Source: Microbacteriaceae bacterium X2B
GTDB taxonomy: Bacteria > Actinomycetota > Actinomycetes > Actinomycetales > Microbacteriaceae
Length of the DNA stretch: 64,000 bases
Direction of reading: 5' to 3'
Assembly: GCA_005502445.1 (NCBI GenBank)
Contig: SCPB01000001.1
Location: forward strand, 1-64,000
The notes below the pieces were generated by a model. It worked only from the letters and a program-made list of their open reading frames with translations. It was not told the DNA's origin and ran no database searches. This document shows positions 28,088 to 35,761 of the stretch, in pieces. The position numbers and the translations under genes are program-made. The stretch's first letter is position 1. Each line of letters begins with the position of its first letter.

Positions 28088-29557
28088 TCAACGCTCGACA
28101 GCGCCGACGTGCAGCGCCACGACGCCGTAGCCGCGCAACTCGGCGGTGAAGCGGCCGTCGCCGTCGACCTCGACGATCTCGCCCGAGACCGCGTCGGTGT
28201 AGCGGCCCGCGACGAGCGAGGTGGTGAACGTCGCGGTCGCGCTCGAGGCTCCCGCGTTGAACGCCGCGAAGCCGTACGCGCCGCGACCGAAGCCCGAGAC
28301 GGCGCGCAGCTCGGGCTCGTCGAACTCGACCGGGTCGGTCAGCGGGGCATCGCCGACCGCGGAGCGGAAGGCGAGCATGCCCTGCACCATGCTCCACCGT
28401 TGCGGGCAGACCCAAGTGCCCGGGTCGTAGCGGGGCTGCGGCTCCGCGGCGGCATCGGAGCAGGAGGCGTCGATGACGCGACCGGTCTCGTCGGCGGGCG
28501 CGCCCGCATCCCGCGAATCGAAGGCGTAGCCCGAGGTCAGCTGAGGGGTTCCGTAGGGGTGGGCGAGCATGAACGCCGTGGCGAGTTGGTAGCGGGCGCC
28601 GTCGCGGTACGAGAGCGTCTCGCCGTTGCGCTCGGTGTCGTGGTTGTCGACGAAGACGATCGCCTGCTCGCTCGGCAGCGTGCGGCCCTCGGGGCCGAAG
28701 CGCACCTCGGGGTTGAGCGAGCCGCCGTCGATCATGCTCCGCAGCGTTCGGGCGTAGGTGAACTCCCACGACGAGCCGTTGCCGAGGTAGTCCTCCGGCT
28801 GGATCGGCTCGCCGTTGCCGCGGATGACCTCCTGGTAGACGCGCGTGCCCTCCGGCAGCCCCTCGACGATCGCCGCGATGTCGTCGGCGGGCATGTGCTT
28901 CGCGGCGTCGATGCGGAACCCCGCGACGCCGAGCGAGAGCAGGTCGTCGAGGTAGCCGCGGATGCGCTCGCGTACGGCGGGCGACTCGGTCGCGAGGTCG
29001 GCGAGGTTGACGAGCTCGCAGTTCTGCACCTGAGCGGCGTCGCGGTAGCTGATGATGTCGCCCGACGGCGACTCGGTGCAGCGGTGGAAGTCCTCCGGCT
29101 CGTAGAGGCCGGGGTAGCGGTAGTGCTCGTAGGCGCTGCCGGCCCAGCCGACGCCGGGGGAGTCCTGGCCGCTCATGTGGTTGATGACCGCGTCGACGAC
29201 GACATCGACTCCTGCCGCCGCGCAGGCGTCGACCATCGCGGCGAACTGCTCGCGCGAGCCGAGCCGCGACTCGAGCCGGTACGACACCGGCTGGTAGGCG
29301 ACCCACCACTGCGGGCCGACGACGTGCTCCTGCGGCGGGCTCGTCAGCACCCAGTCGATGCCGATCTCGCCGAGGGCGGGGCACTCCTCGGCGATCGCAT
29401 CCCACGTCCACTGAAACATGAGGATGCCCGCATCGCGCCGATCCGCCGGCTCGGGCGGCGAGGCGGCCGGCACGCATCCGGCGAGCACGAGCGCAACGAG
29501 GGCTGCGAGCGCGATCGGCGCGGCGACGGGCGGTCGAGCGGATCGGCTGCGGCGCAT
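28088..29557 (-). CDS. Secreted alpha-amylase (GH13) lipoprotein
   Basis: A 489-residue glycoside hydrolase. The N-terminus is a lipoprotein signal (basic MRRSRSARPP, hydrophobic core, lipobox VLAGC). The barrel shows DVVVDAVINH, the nucleophile Asp in GFRIDAAKH, the acid Glu in VYQEVI and the transition-state Asp in VDNHDTER. The WTWDAIAEEC start and GTPQLTSGYAF resemble animal/actinobacterial-type alpha-amylases that hydrolyse starch and maltodextrins outside the cell. AGGAG lies 7 nt before the ATG. A LacI-type operator lies 23 nt upstream. No starch-binding domain is seen at the C-terminus. Confidence 0.93.
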   Translation of the reverse strand: MRRSRSARPPVAAPIALAALVALVLAGCVPAASPPEPADRRDAGILMFQWTWDAIAEECPALGEIGIDWVLTSPPQEHVVGPQWWVAYQPVSYRLESRLGSREQFAAMVDACAAAGVDVVVDAVINHMSGQDSPGVGWAGSAYEHYRYPGLYEPEDFHRCTESPSGDIISYRDAAQVQNCELVNLADLATESPAVRERIRGYLDDLLSLGVAGFRIDAAKHMPADDIAAIVEGLPEGTRVYQEVIRGNGEPIQPEDYLGNGSSWEFTYARTLRSMIDGGSLNPEVRFGPEGRTLPSEQAIVFVDNHDTERNGETLSYRDGARYQLATAFMLAHPYGTPQLTSGYAFDSRDAGAPADETGRVIDASCSDAAAEPQPRYDPGTWVCPQRWSMVQGMLAFRSAVGDAPLTDPVEFDEPELRAVSGFGRGAYGFAAFNAGASSATATFTTSLVAGRYTDAVSGEIVEVDGDGRFTAELRGYGVVALHVGAVER

Positions 29558-29579
29558 CGTGACACTCCTTCGTGCGGGT

Positions 29580-29593
29580 TGAAAGCGCTTGCA
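29580..29593. promoter_or_regulatory. LacI-family (cre-like) operator upstream of the amylase
   Basis: TGAAAGCGCTTGCA has the central CG and near-palindromic shape of LacI/GalR-family sites and deviates from the cre consensus at one position. It is 22-36 nt upstream of the amylase start codon, where a repressor would block transcription. A maltose/starch repressor encoded elsewhere is the expected ligand-sensing partner (inference). Confidence 0.6.
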
Positions 29594-29766
29594 GAGCGAG
29601 TGTACGACGCGAGTCGGTTGTCGCGCAGACCCGGACGGGCGGATGACACCCCGGCGCAGGCGCACGAACGGCGGCGTGTCGCGGCATCCTCCGGGCGGAC
29701 GCGACACGACGTCGGGAGTTCGGCGGTTCCCGTGTTCGGAGCGGGAGCCGCGACCGGCCTCCACGG

Positions 29767-29855
29767 GCGAAGACCGCCTCCCTGCGCGCGATCAGCCGGC
29801 CTCGGGCGGACAGGCCCGGGGCTTCGCGAAGACCGCGTCCCTGCGCGCGATCAGC
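29767..29855. repeat. Two 30-bp direct repeats at the end of the alkyltransferase-like gene
   Basis: The 30-mer at 29767-29796 recurs at 29826-29855 with one mismatch (GCGAAGACCGC then CTCC or GTCC). The second copy covers the last codon and stop of the alkyltransferase-like gene, so its 3' end appears to have been duplicated into the intergenic region. The rest of the gap from 29594 to 29850 contains nothing I recognise. Confidence 0.6.
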
Positions 29856-30177
29856 TGAAACGGTGCCGGGCGGCGGCGAGGTCGACGCGGTACGAGTCGG
29901 GCTCTCCGCGTCGACCGATCCAGCGCAGCGGCGTGCCCTCGCTCTCGTAGTGCTCGAGCGCAGCATCCGCGTGCCCGGCGGGCGGGCGGCCGTCGGCGCC
30001 GATGACGCGCCACCACGGCCCCGAGCCGTCGGAGGTCGCCAAAATGCGCCCGACTGCGCGGGCGCCGAGCGAGCCCAGCTCGGCCGCGACGTCGCCGTAG
30101 GTCATGACCCGGCCGGCGGGGATGTCGCCCACCACGACGTGCACGAACGCGGCGAAGTCGAGCGGCGAGTCGCTCAT
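29851..30177 (-). CDS. Alkyltransferase-like protein (ATL), MGMT family
   Basis: A 108-residue protein matching the C-terminal DNA-binding domain of O6-alkylguanine-DNA alkyltransferase: DFAAFVHVVVGDIPAGRVMTYGDVA, then RAVGRILA. The active-site PCHRV is replaced by PWWRVIGADG, so the acceptor Cys is absent. That defines the ATL subgroup, which binds alkylated guanine without repairing it and passes the lesion to nucleotide excision repair. I use the ATG at 30177 (GAGGGG 8 nt upstream); a GTG at 30225 is an alternative. It lies beside an unrelated GNAT gene. Confidence 0.88.
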   Translation of the reverse strand: MSDSPLDFAAFVHVVVGDIPAGRVMTYGDVAAELGSLGARAVGRILATSDGSGPWWRVIGADGRPPAGHADAALEHYESEGTPLRWIGRRGEPDSYRVDLAAARHRFS

Positions 30178-30275
30178 GCGAAGCGCCCCTCGAGGCGCGA
30201 GCTGCTCATCGGCGGCATCCGTCACGGGGCGCGCCGGTCACCCGCGGCGACCGCGCAGGAGCGTGAGCGCGCGCA

Positions 30276-30728
30276 TCAGACGGGCAGCGAGCCGATCTTC
30301 TCGCCGTACTCGGTCTCGCCGATCTCTTCGAAGCCGAGTCGGCGGAAGAACTCGCCCGGCCCCTCCTCGCCCGTCTCCCAGATGACGGTCACCGTCTCGA
30401 AGCCGCGGGAGCGGGCCTCCTTCGCGAGCTCGCGCACGGCGAAGCGACCGACGCCCTGACCCTGCTTCGTGGCGTCGACGTTGATGCGCCAGATGCAGCT
30501 GCGGAACTCGGGCTTCTCGTGATCGGGATCGAAGTTGCCGCGGATGAACCCGACGACCTCGTCGCCGTCGAGCACGACACGCGCCCATGTCGTCGTCGGG
30601 TTGAGGTAGGCGTCGGCCGCCGAGTATGAGACGGGAGTGACGAACTGCTCCTGCCCGGGGCGCAGCGTGAGGCCGTTCGCCGCCACGATGGTCTTCGCCG
30701 ACAGTTCTTCCACTCGCAAGTCGCCCAT
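30276..30728 (-). CDS. GNAT-family N-acetyltransferase
   Basis: A 150-residue acetyltransferase fold. The acetyl-CoA-binding motif is WRINVDATKQGQGVGRFAVREL, with the usual Q/R-x-x-G-x-G/A-like turn (QGQGVG), and a FFRRLGFEEIGE motif near the C-terminus. Substrate cannot be inferred. A TACCCT -10 (30735-30740) ends 6 nt before the ATG, so the mRNA looks leaderless. It is divergent from icd; the start is about 32 nt from the icd operator region. Confidence 0.85.
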   Translation of the reverse strand: MGDLRVEELSAKTIVAANGLTLRPGQEQFVTPVSYSAADAYLNPTTTWARVVLDGDEVVGFIRGNFDPDHEKPEFRSCIWRINVDATKQGQGVGRFAVRELAKEARSRGFETVTVIWETGEEGPGEFFRRLGFEEIGETEYGEKIGSLPV

Positions 30729-30760
30729 GAGCACAGGGTAACCAGAACCCCCGACGAGCG

Positions 30761-30810
30761 GTCGAGAGATTTATCTCGACATCGAGAGATATCGCTCAGG
30801 GCGGTAGGAT
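30761..30810 (+). promoter_or_regulatory. icd promoter with the TCTCGACATCGAGA operator
   Basis: The palindromic core TCTCGACATCGAGA is at 30774-30787, with an additional half-site GTCGAGA at 30761-30767. A TAGGAT -10 is at 30805-30810; with normal spacing the -35 falls inside the operator, so a bound regulator would block RNA polymerase. The same core occurs in front of sucC. Confidence 0.65.
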
Positions 30811-30901
30811 CGCACGGGGCCTCATCGCCCCGACTCGGGCCGTCGACGCGGCCCCGCCGAGCCGCTCTCCGCGGCGCCCGCAGACTTGCGAAAGGACCCC
30901 C

Positions 30902-32119
30902 GTGCAGAAGATCAAGGTCGAAGGCACCGTCGTCGAGCTCGACGGCGACGAGATGACCCGCATCATCTGGCAGTTCATCAAGGACCGCCTGATCCACCCC
31001 TACCTCGACCTCACGCTCGAGTACTACGACTTGGGGCTCCAGCACCGCGACGCGACCGACGACCAGGTCACGATCGAGGCGGCCCACGCCATCCAGAAGC
31101 ACGGTGTCGGCGTCAAGTGCGCGACGATCACGCCCGACGAGGCGCGCGTCGAGGAGTTCGGCCTCAAGAAGATGTGGAAGAGCCCCAACGGCACGATCCG
31201 CAACATCCTCGGCGGCGTCATCTTCCGCGAGCCGATCATCATCTCGAACATCCCGCGCCTCGTGCCGGGCTGGAACAAGCCCATCATCATCGGCCGCCAT
31301 GCCTTCGGCGACCAGTACCGCGCGACCGACTTCCTGTTCAAGGGCGAGGGCACCCTCACGGTCGAGTTCACCCCGAAGGACGGCGGCGAGCCGCAGAAGT
31401 TCGAGGTCTATCAGTCGCCCGGCGACGGCATCGCGCAGGTGCAGTACAACCTCGACTCGTCGATCCGCGACTTCGCGCGCGCCTCGCTCAACTACGGCCT
31501 CGCGCGCAATTACCCCGTCTACCTCTCGACGAAGAACACGATCCTCAAGGCCTACGACGGCCGCTTCAAGGACATCTTCCAGGAGCTCTACGACGCCGAG
31601 TTCAAGGACCGGTTCGAGGCCGCCGGCATCACCTACGAGCACCGCCTCATCGACGACATGGTCGCCTCGGCCATGAAGTGGGAGGGCGGCTACGTCTGGG
31701 CCTGCAAGAACTACGACGGTGACGTGCAGTCCGACACGGTCGCGCAGGGCTTCGGCTCGCTCGGCCTGATGACGAGCGTGCTCACGACGCCCGACGGCAG
31801 GATCGTCGAGGCCGAGGCCGCCCACGGCACGGTCACGCGCCACTACCGCCAGCACCAGCAGGGCAAGCCGACCTCGACGAACCCGATCGCCTCGATCTTC
31901 GCCTGGACCCGGGGGCTCATGCACCGCGGCAAGCTCGACGGCAACGCCGAACTCATCGCCTTCGCCGAGACCCTCGAGGATGTCGTCATCACGACGGTCG
32001 AGAGCGGCAGGATGACGAAGGACCTCGCGCTACTCGTGAGCGAGGACCAGCCGTGGATGACGACGGAGGACTTCCTCGCCGCGCTCGACGAGAACCTGAA
32101 GGAGCGCCTCGGGGCGTGA
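30902..32119 (+). CDS. icd: NADP-dependent isocitrate dehydrogenase
   Basis: A 405-residue enzyme of the eukaryotic-like homodimeric IDH class: [20 protein letters not shown] at the start, [19 protein letters not shown] for isocitrate binding, and [31 protein letters not shown] near the C-terminus. It converts isocitrate to 2-oxoglutarate in the TCA cycle. The GTG start is preceded by GAAAGGA. It is monocistronic with a strong terminator and a promoter operator shared with sucC. Confidence 0.96.
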   Translation: MQKIKVEGTVVELDGDEMTRIIWQFIKDRLIHPYLDLTLEYYDLGLQHRDATDDQVTIEAAHAIQKHGVGVKCATITPDEARVEEFGLKKMWKSPNGTIRNILGGVIFREPIIISNIPRLVPGWNKPIIIGRHAFGDQYRATDFLFKGEGTLTVEFTPKDGGEPQKFEVYQSPGDGIAQVQYNLDSSIRDFARASLNYGLARNYPVYLSTKNTILKAYDGRFKDIFQELYDAEFKDRFEAAGITYEHRLIDDMVASAMKWEGGYVWACKNYDGDVQSDTVAQGFGSLGLMTSVLTTPDGRIVEAEAAHGTVTRHYRQHQQGKPTSTNPIASIFAWTRGLMHRGKLDGNAELIAFAETLEDVVITTVESGRMTKDLALLVSEDQPWMTTEDFLAALDENLKERLGA

Positions 32120-32132
32120 CCGCCCCGCCGAA

Positions 32133-32170
32133 CGAGGGATGCCCGCGGTGCGCTCCGCGGGCATCCCTCG
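32133..32170 (+). terminator. Hairpin terminator of icd
   Basis: Perfect 16-bp arms (CGAGGGATGCCCGCGG at 32133-32148 with its complement at 32155-32170) and a 6-nt loop, starting 14 nt past the icd stop. No T-tract follows. Confidence 0.8.
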
Positions 32171-32183
32171 ACGCGGTCAGCAC

Positions 32184-32212
32184 TTGCGTCCGTATACCCC
32201 CGGGGGTATCAT
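32184..32212 (+). promoter_or_regulatory. Promoter with CsoR/DUF156-type operator
   Basis: A TTGCGT -35 (32184-32189) and TATCAT -10 (32207-32212) are spaced by exactly 17 bp. The perfect palindrome ATACCCCCGGGGGTAT (32194-32209) fills the spacer and enters the -10. A/T-rich ends around a run of C then G is the established site type of CsoR-family repressors (copper CsoR, sulfur-responsive CstR and relatives). The regulator is not encoded in the window. Confidence 0.82.
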
Positions 32213-32260
32213 AGGAACGCGTCCGCCGGGCCGCCCCGATTCGACGAAAGGCTCTCGCTC

Positions 32261-32377
32261 ATGTGCTCTCCCGTCCGCTGCCCCGAGTGCGGCAAGGCCA
32301 CCTGGACCGGCTGCGGCCAGCACGTCGAGGAGGCCCTCGCGGGCTTCTCGGCCGACGAGCGCTGCCGCTGCGAATAA
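32261..32377 (+). CDS. 38-residue Cys-rich protein, probable metal binder
   Basis: A tiny protein with six cysteines and one histidine among 38 residues: an N-terminal C-x4-C-x2-C block (MCSPVRCPECGK), then C18 and H21 in WTGCGQHVEEAL, and a C-terminal CRC. GAAAGG lies 9-13 nt before the ATG, and the stop is TAA. It is the first gene after the CsoR-type operator, so a role in binding copper or another thiophilic metal, or in sulfur handling, is plausible (inference). I know similar short Cys-rich actinobacterial proteins, annotated only as hypothetical. It is easily missed because of its length. Confidence 0.75.
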   Translation: MCSPVRCPECGKATWTGCGQHVEEALAGFSADERCRCE

Positions 32378-32387
32378 CGCTGCGCTC

Positions 32388-32684
32388 GTGAGCGCCGCGC
32401 TCGAGGTCATCGAGGCCGCCCGAGCGGCGGCGCTCGATGACCTCGGAGCCGTCGCAGCAGGCGCGTCGCTGTGCACCCTGCGCGGCGAGCGGATTCCCGC
32501 CGCGAAGTACCACGAAGGCGCCGTCGCCGCGCTCGGTGAGGCCCTCCGCGCTGAGCGCGATCGCCGTGCCGCACCCGACCCCGGGACGTGGGGCGCGCAG
32601 TGGGCGCAACTGGCCGAGAGCGACGACGGCTGGCGTGCGTACATCGCCGGCGGCCGCGCGGCACTCGCGGCGATCGGCCGCTGA
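32388..32684 (+). CDS. Hypothetical Ala-rich protein
   Basis: A 98-residue, mostly helical, Ala-rich protein that I do not recognise, with one Cys and a Trp-containing C-terminal half (GTWGAQWAQLAESDDGWRAYI). The GTG start is 11 nt after the stop of the Cys-rich gene, so it probably shares the CsoR-type promoter. Codon position GC bias looks real. A shadow frame on the other strand is open over part of it, but it has no family resemblance or ribosome site. Confidence 0.55.
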   Translation: MSAALEVIEAARAAALDDLGAVAAGASLCTLRGERIPAAKYHEGAVAALGEALRAERDRRAAPDPGTWGAQWAQLAESDDGWRAYIAGGRAALAAIGR

Positions 32685-32727
32685 TCTCAGCCCGCTCGGG
32701 TCACGACCACGGTCGTTCGCGAACGGA

Positions 32728-32759
32728 AGGCCCGGGGCGCCGATGCGCACCCCGGGCCT
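32728..32759. terminator. Hairpin between the hypothetical gene and hsp20
   Basis: Arms AGGCCCGGGG (32728-32737) and CCCCGGGCCT (32750-32759) are perfectly complementary. It lies between convergent genes and can serve both; the loop is partly paired. Confidence 0.65.
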
Positions 32760-32772
32760 CTCTCCGCTGCTC

Positions 32773-33204
32773 CTACTTCTTGCCGGACTCGACCGCCGAG
32801 CGCTTGGCCGAGGTCGCGATCTCGATCTTGCGCGGCTTGGCCTTCTCGAGCACGGGGATCATGACGCTCAGCACGCCGTTCTCGTAGTGCGCCGAGATGC
32901 CCTCGGTGTCGACGTCCTTGCCGAGCGTGATCTGGCGCAGGTAGGCGCCCGATGGCCGCTCGCGCGTGAGCCACTGGACGCCCTCCTGCGAGCGCGCGGT
33001 GCGCTCGGCGCGGATCGTCAGCAGCTGGCCGTCGACGTCGACATCGACGCTGCCCGGGTCGACGCCCGGCAGGTCGGCGCTCAGGACGAAGCGATCGCCG
33101 TCCCGGTAGACGTCCATCGGCATGAGGCGCGGGTTCTCGCGACGGTCGAGCAGGGCGCCGGCCACGCGGTCGAGCTCGCGGAACGGGTCGAAGTACATGG
33201 TCAT
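32773..33204 (-). CDS. Hsp20/alpha-crystallin family small heat-shock protein
   Basis: A 143-residue small heat-shock chaperone that holds unfolding proteins. The N-terminus is short (MTMYFDPFRELDRVAGALL), the alpha-crystallin domain runs from DVYRDGDRFVLSADLPGV to about residue 130 (GVDPGSVDVDVDGQLLTI, RSQEGVQWLTRERPSG, AHYENGVLSVMIPVLEKAKPRKIEI), and the I-x-V motif is IPV. Three in-frame ATGs lie close together at 33210, 33204 and 33198; I use 33204 by AGGAG spacing. A HAIR operator in its promoter predicts HspR control. Confidence 0.93.
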   Translation of the reverse strand: MTMYFDPFRELDRVAGALLDRRENPRLMPMDVYRDGDRFVLSADLPGVDPGSVDVDVDGQLLTIRAERTARSQEGVQWLTRERPSGAYLRQITLGKDVDTEGISAHYENGVLSVMIPVLEKAKPRKIEIATSAKRSAVESGKK

Positions 33205-33256
33205 TCTCATCGTCTCCTTCTCGCGTGCCCACGGGTGTGGGGAGTGGTTCTGAGAA

Positions 33257-33314
33257 GTTGAGTCGAGGCGACTCAACAACGCTTAATCTAGCACTCGAGC
33301 AGTGCGAGTGCCAA
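33257..33314 (-). promoter_or_regulatory. hsp20 promoter with HAIR (HspR) operator and a second inverted repeat
   Basis: TTGAGT-N7-ACTCAA (33258-33276) matches the HspR-associated inverted repeat CTTGAGT-N7-ACTCAAG. On the minus strand TTGGCA (33309-33314) and TAGATT (33285-33290) form -35/-10 with 18-bp spacing, placing HAIR over the transcription start. A second inverted repeat with the same N7 spacer, GCACTCG-N7-CGAGTGC (33291-33311), fills the -35/-10 spacer and could be a site for another regulator. Confidence 0.75.
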
Positions 33315-33383
33315 GGGTTCGCGCACGGCGAATACGCCGGCGCCCCGCCCTCGTCGGCCCGGGATGGCCGGAGCGAGGAGGGG

Positions 33384-34868
33384 TCAGTAGCCGACGAAGT
33401 AGTCGGTGCGCACGCGCCTCGCGCCGGCCGCGCGCAGCGCGCTGCGCGCGGCGGCGACGATCGCGGGAGGGCCCGAGACGAAACCGCGTCGATCCGCGAT
33501 GTCGGGCACCGCCGCGCGCAGGCCGTCGCGCGTGAGCGACCCCCGATCGAGCTCGACGACGCGCGCGCCAGCGCTCTCGAGCACCTCCCGGTACAGCTGC
33601 TCCCCCTCGACCGAGGGCACGATGACGACCACCGCGTCGCGCGACTCGCCCGCGTGGAAGGCCTCGGCGAGCTGGCTCGCGAAGGGCGTCACCCCGATGC
33701 CGCCCGCGACGAGCACGAGGGGCATCGACGCGTCGCGCGGCAGGACGAAATCGCCGCTCACCTGCGTCACGCGCAGGCGCGCTCCCGGCTCGAGAGCGAG
33801 GAGGGCGCGCTTGAACGACGAGCCGCCGGCCGGCGTGCGCATGCCGAGCGCGACGACGGGCTGCTCCGCCGTCGCGGCCGCGGGCGGCGAGGCGATCGAG
33901 AACACCCTGCGCGTGCCGCGCACATCCGCCGGATGGGGCAGGTGCAGCTCGAGCCACTGACCGGCCTCGAAGCGCAGGGGTCGGGAGGGAGCGAAGCGGA
34001 ACTCCGTCGCCGTCGGCGACAGCCGTGCAGAATCGAGCAGCCGGAGCGAGAGCCCGGGTCGCCGGGACACCGCGAACGCCACGACATTGCCGACGAGCAG
34101 CGCGAGCTCGGGCGAGGTGTAGATCGCGACCGGCCCGAGGGCGAACGAGAACGGCAGCGAGAACACGAGCGCGACGACCGCGGCGGTGAGCCACTGCTGC
34201 CAGCGCCGCGGGGGCAGCGTGAGGGGCTCGGAGAGCATGAACCCGCCGAGGAACACGACCGGGTAGAGCAGCAGCACGGAGGGGAACGCGTCGAGCGCCG
34301 CCGACCCGGTCGCCGTGATGCGGGCGCCCACGATCGCGACGACGAGCGTCACGAGCACGAGCCCGACATCGAGCCGCCGGGTGCGATCGAGCAGCAGGAT
34401 CGCGCCGAGCGCGACGACGGGCAGCATCGCGGGCGTCGCGATCCACCACACGCCGACCGTGAGACCGAGCAACCCGGCGACCCAGACCCCGGTCGCCGCA
34501 GGGTTGAGCAGGTGCCGGCCTCGCCAGACGAGGAGGTACTTCGACAGCGCCGCGATGACGCCCGCGGCCGCGGCGCCGACGAGATCGGCGGTCGCGATCG
34601 AGGGGGGCACGATGCACGCGATGATGAGCGCCGTGATGACGCTCGACTCGCGATGCGGCACGACGCGTGCCAGGCGCGCGGCGACCTCGTTGGCGCCGAG
34701 GGTCGCGACGCCCACGACGCCGAGCGTGCCCGCGAGACCGACCGGGTCGACGCCGACGATGCCGAGCGAGCCCAGCAGCAGCCCCATCGCGAGCACGCCG
34801 GCGAGCGTGATCGTCGCCAGCCGGTACATGCTCGCCCGGCCGGTGAGGGCATCCACGGCAGTTCTCAT
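33384..34868 (-). CDS. RnfD/NqrB-like membrane protein fused to a ferredoxin-NADP reductase domain
   Basis: A 494-residue protein. Residues about 15-265 form eight to nine transmembrane helices of the NqrB/RnfD type, ending with GFMLSEPLTLPPRR. Residues about 270-494 form a cytosolic FNR-type flavin reductase (EFRFAPSRPLRFEAGQWLEL, GDFVLPRDASMPLVLVAGGIGVTPF, C-terminal RRVRTDYFVGY). The layout suggests electrons move from NAD(P)H through FAD across the membrane to flavinylated extracellular partners. The NqrB flavinylation motif is not clearly conserved. The ATG overlaps the apbE stop (ATGA). Confidence 0.85.
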   Translation of the reverse strand: MRTAVDALTGRASMYRLATITLAGVLAMGLLLGSLGIVGVDPVGLAGTLGVVGVATLGANEVAARLARVVPHRESSVITALIIACIVPPSIATADLVGAAAAGVIAALSKYLLVWRGRHLLNPAATGVWVAGLLGLTVGVWWIATPAMLPVVALGAILLLDRTRRLDVGLVLVTLVVAIVGARITATGSAALDAFPSVLLLYPVVFLGGFMLSEPLTLPPRRWQQWLTAAVVALVFSLPFSFALGPVAIYTSPELALLVGNVVAFAVSRRPGLSLRLLDSARLSPTATEFRFAPSRPLRFEAGQWLELHLPHPADVRGTRRVFSIASPPAAATAEQPVVALGMRTPAGGSSFKRALLALEPGARLRVTQVSGDFVLPRDASMPLVLVAGGIGVTPFASQLAEAFHAGESRDAVVVIVPSVEGEQLYREVLESAGARVVELDRGSLTRDGLRAAVPDIADRRGFVSGPPAIVAAARSALRAAGARRVRTDYFVGY

Positions 34869-35761
34869 CGGTACAGCTCCCCCTCCCAGCCGGGGCTCGC
34901 CTCGAGGCGGCCGTCGGCGAACAGTCTGACCCACTCGAAGGCGAAGCGCTCCTGCAGCACGGCCGGCTCGGTCACGAAGAGCGCCGTCGCGAGGCCGTCG
35001 GCCTCGAGTGCCGTGCCGGCGATCGCCCAGGCGCCGATGACGCCGCCGACAGGGCGCCCGGTCAGCGCATCGAGGATGTGGTGGACGCCCTCGCCCCAGG
35101 TCCGGCGGGTGACGGCCGAGGCGCACAGGGCGCGATCGCGCAGCTCGACCACGCCGACCGCCTTCGCGGGGTTCGCCGGGTTCTCGAGCGCGACGCGGAT
35201 GCCCGCCCCGCCCCGGTCGCGCAGGTCGCCGCTGCCGTCGACGAGGCTCGCGATCGCGCCGCGGGCCTGCAGCAGGTCGCCGACGATGTCGACGAGGCAG
35301 CCCTTGCCGGCCGCGCCGATGTCGAGCAGCACGGGAGCGCTCGTGGTGAGCACGAGGCCCGCCGTGGTGCTCTCGAGCTGCAGCACGTCGCTCCAGGCGG
35401 GGGCGGCGATCGGCGGGCCGGCGGGGCGGAGTCGGTAGGCCGCGTCGTAGCCGAGCCGTTCGAGCGAGGCACCGACGAGCGGGCTGAGGCGCCCCCCGCT
35501 GAGTGCGTGGAGCGACTCGTAGAGGTCGAACAGCGCGGGAGCGTCAGCGGGGAGCAGCCACGAGCCGCCCGCCGGGGAGCGCGCGATGCGCGTGACGAGC
35601 GAGTCGGGGCGGAACCGCGACCAGTCGCGCTCGAACTGCTCGATGCGCGCGGCAACGGCCGCGCGGGTGTCGGGGTCGACGCCCCCCGGGCTGTCGATGC
35701 GCCATGCGGTGCCGAGCGCCTCGAACAGCCAGGCGTCCTCGGCGTCAGCCGACGCGGGCAT
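34865..35761 (-). CDS. apbE: FAD:protein FMN transferase (ApbE)
   Basis: A 298-residue ApbE-family flavinyltransferase, which attaches FMN covalently to Ser/Thr of exported flavoproteins. Typical segments are FERDWSRFRPDSLVTRI, ALSGGRLSPLVGASLERLGYD, LDIGAAGKGCLVDIVGDLL, LVDGSGDLRDRG and VIGAWAIAGTALEADGLATALFV, the latter carrying the metal-binding Thr and Asp. No clear signal peptide is seen, which suggests cytoplasmic action or an unusual export route. It overlaps both neighbours, the FMN-binding lipoprotein and the membrane oxidoreductase, which are its likely substrates. Confidence 0.92.
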   Translation of the reverse strand: MPASADAEDAWLFEALGTAWRIDSPGGVDPDTRAAVAARIEQFERDWSRFRPDSLVTRIARSPAGGSWLLPADAPALFDLYESLHALSGGRLSPLVGASLERLGYDAAYRLRPAGPPIAAPAWSDVLQLESTTAGLVLTTSAPVLLDIGAAGKGCLVDIVGDLLQARGAIASLVDGSGDLRDRGGAGIRVALENPANPAKAVGVVELRDRALCASAVTRRTWGEGVHHILDALTGRPVGGVIGAWAIAGTALEADGLATALFVTEPAVLQERFAFEWVRLFADGRLEASPGWEGELYR

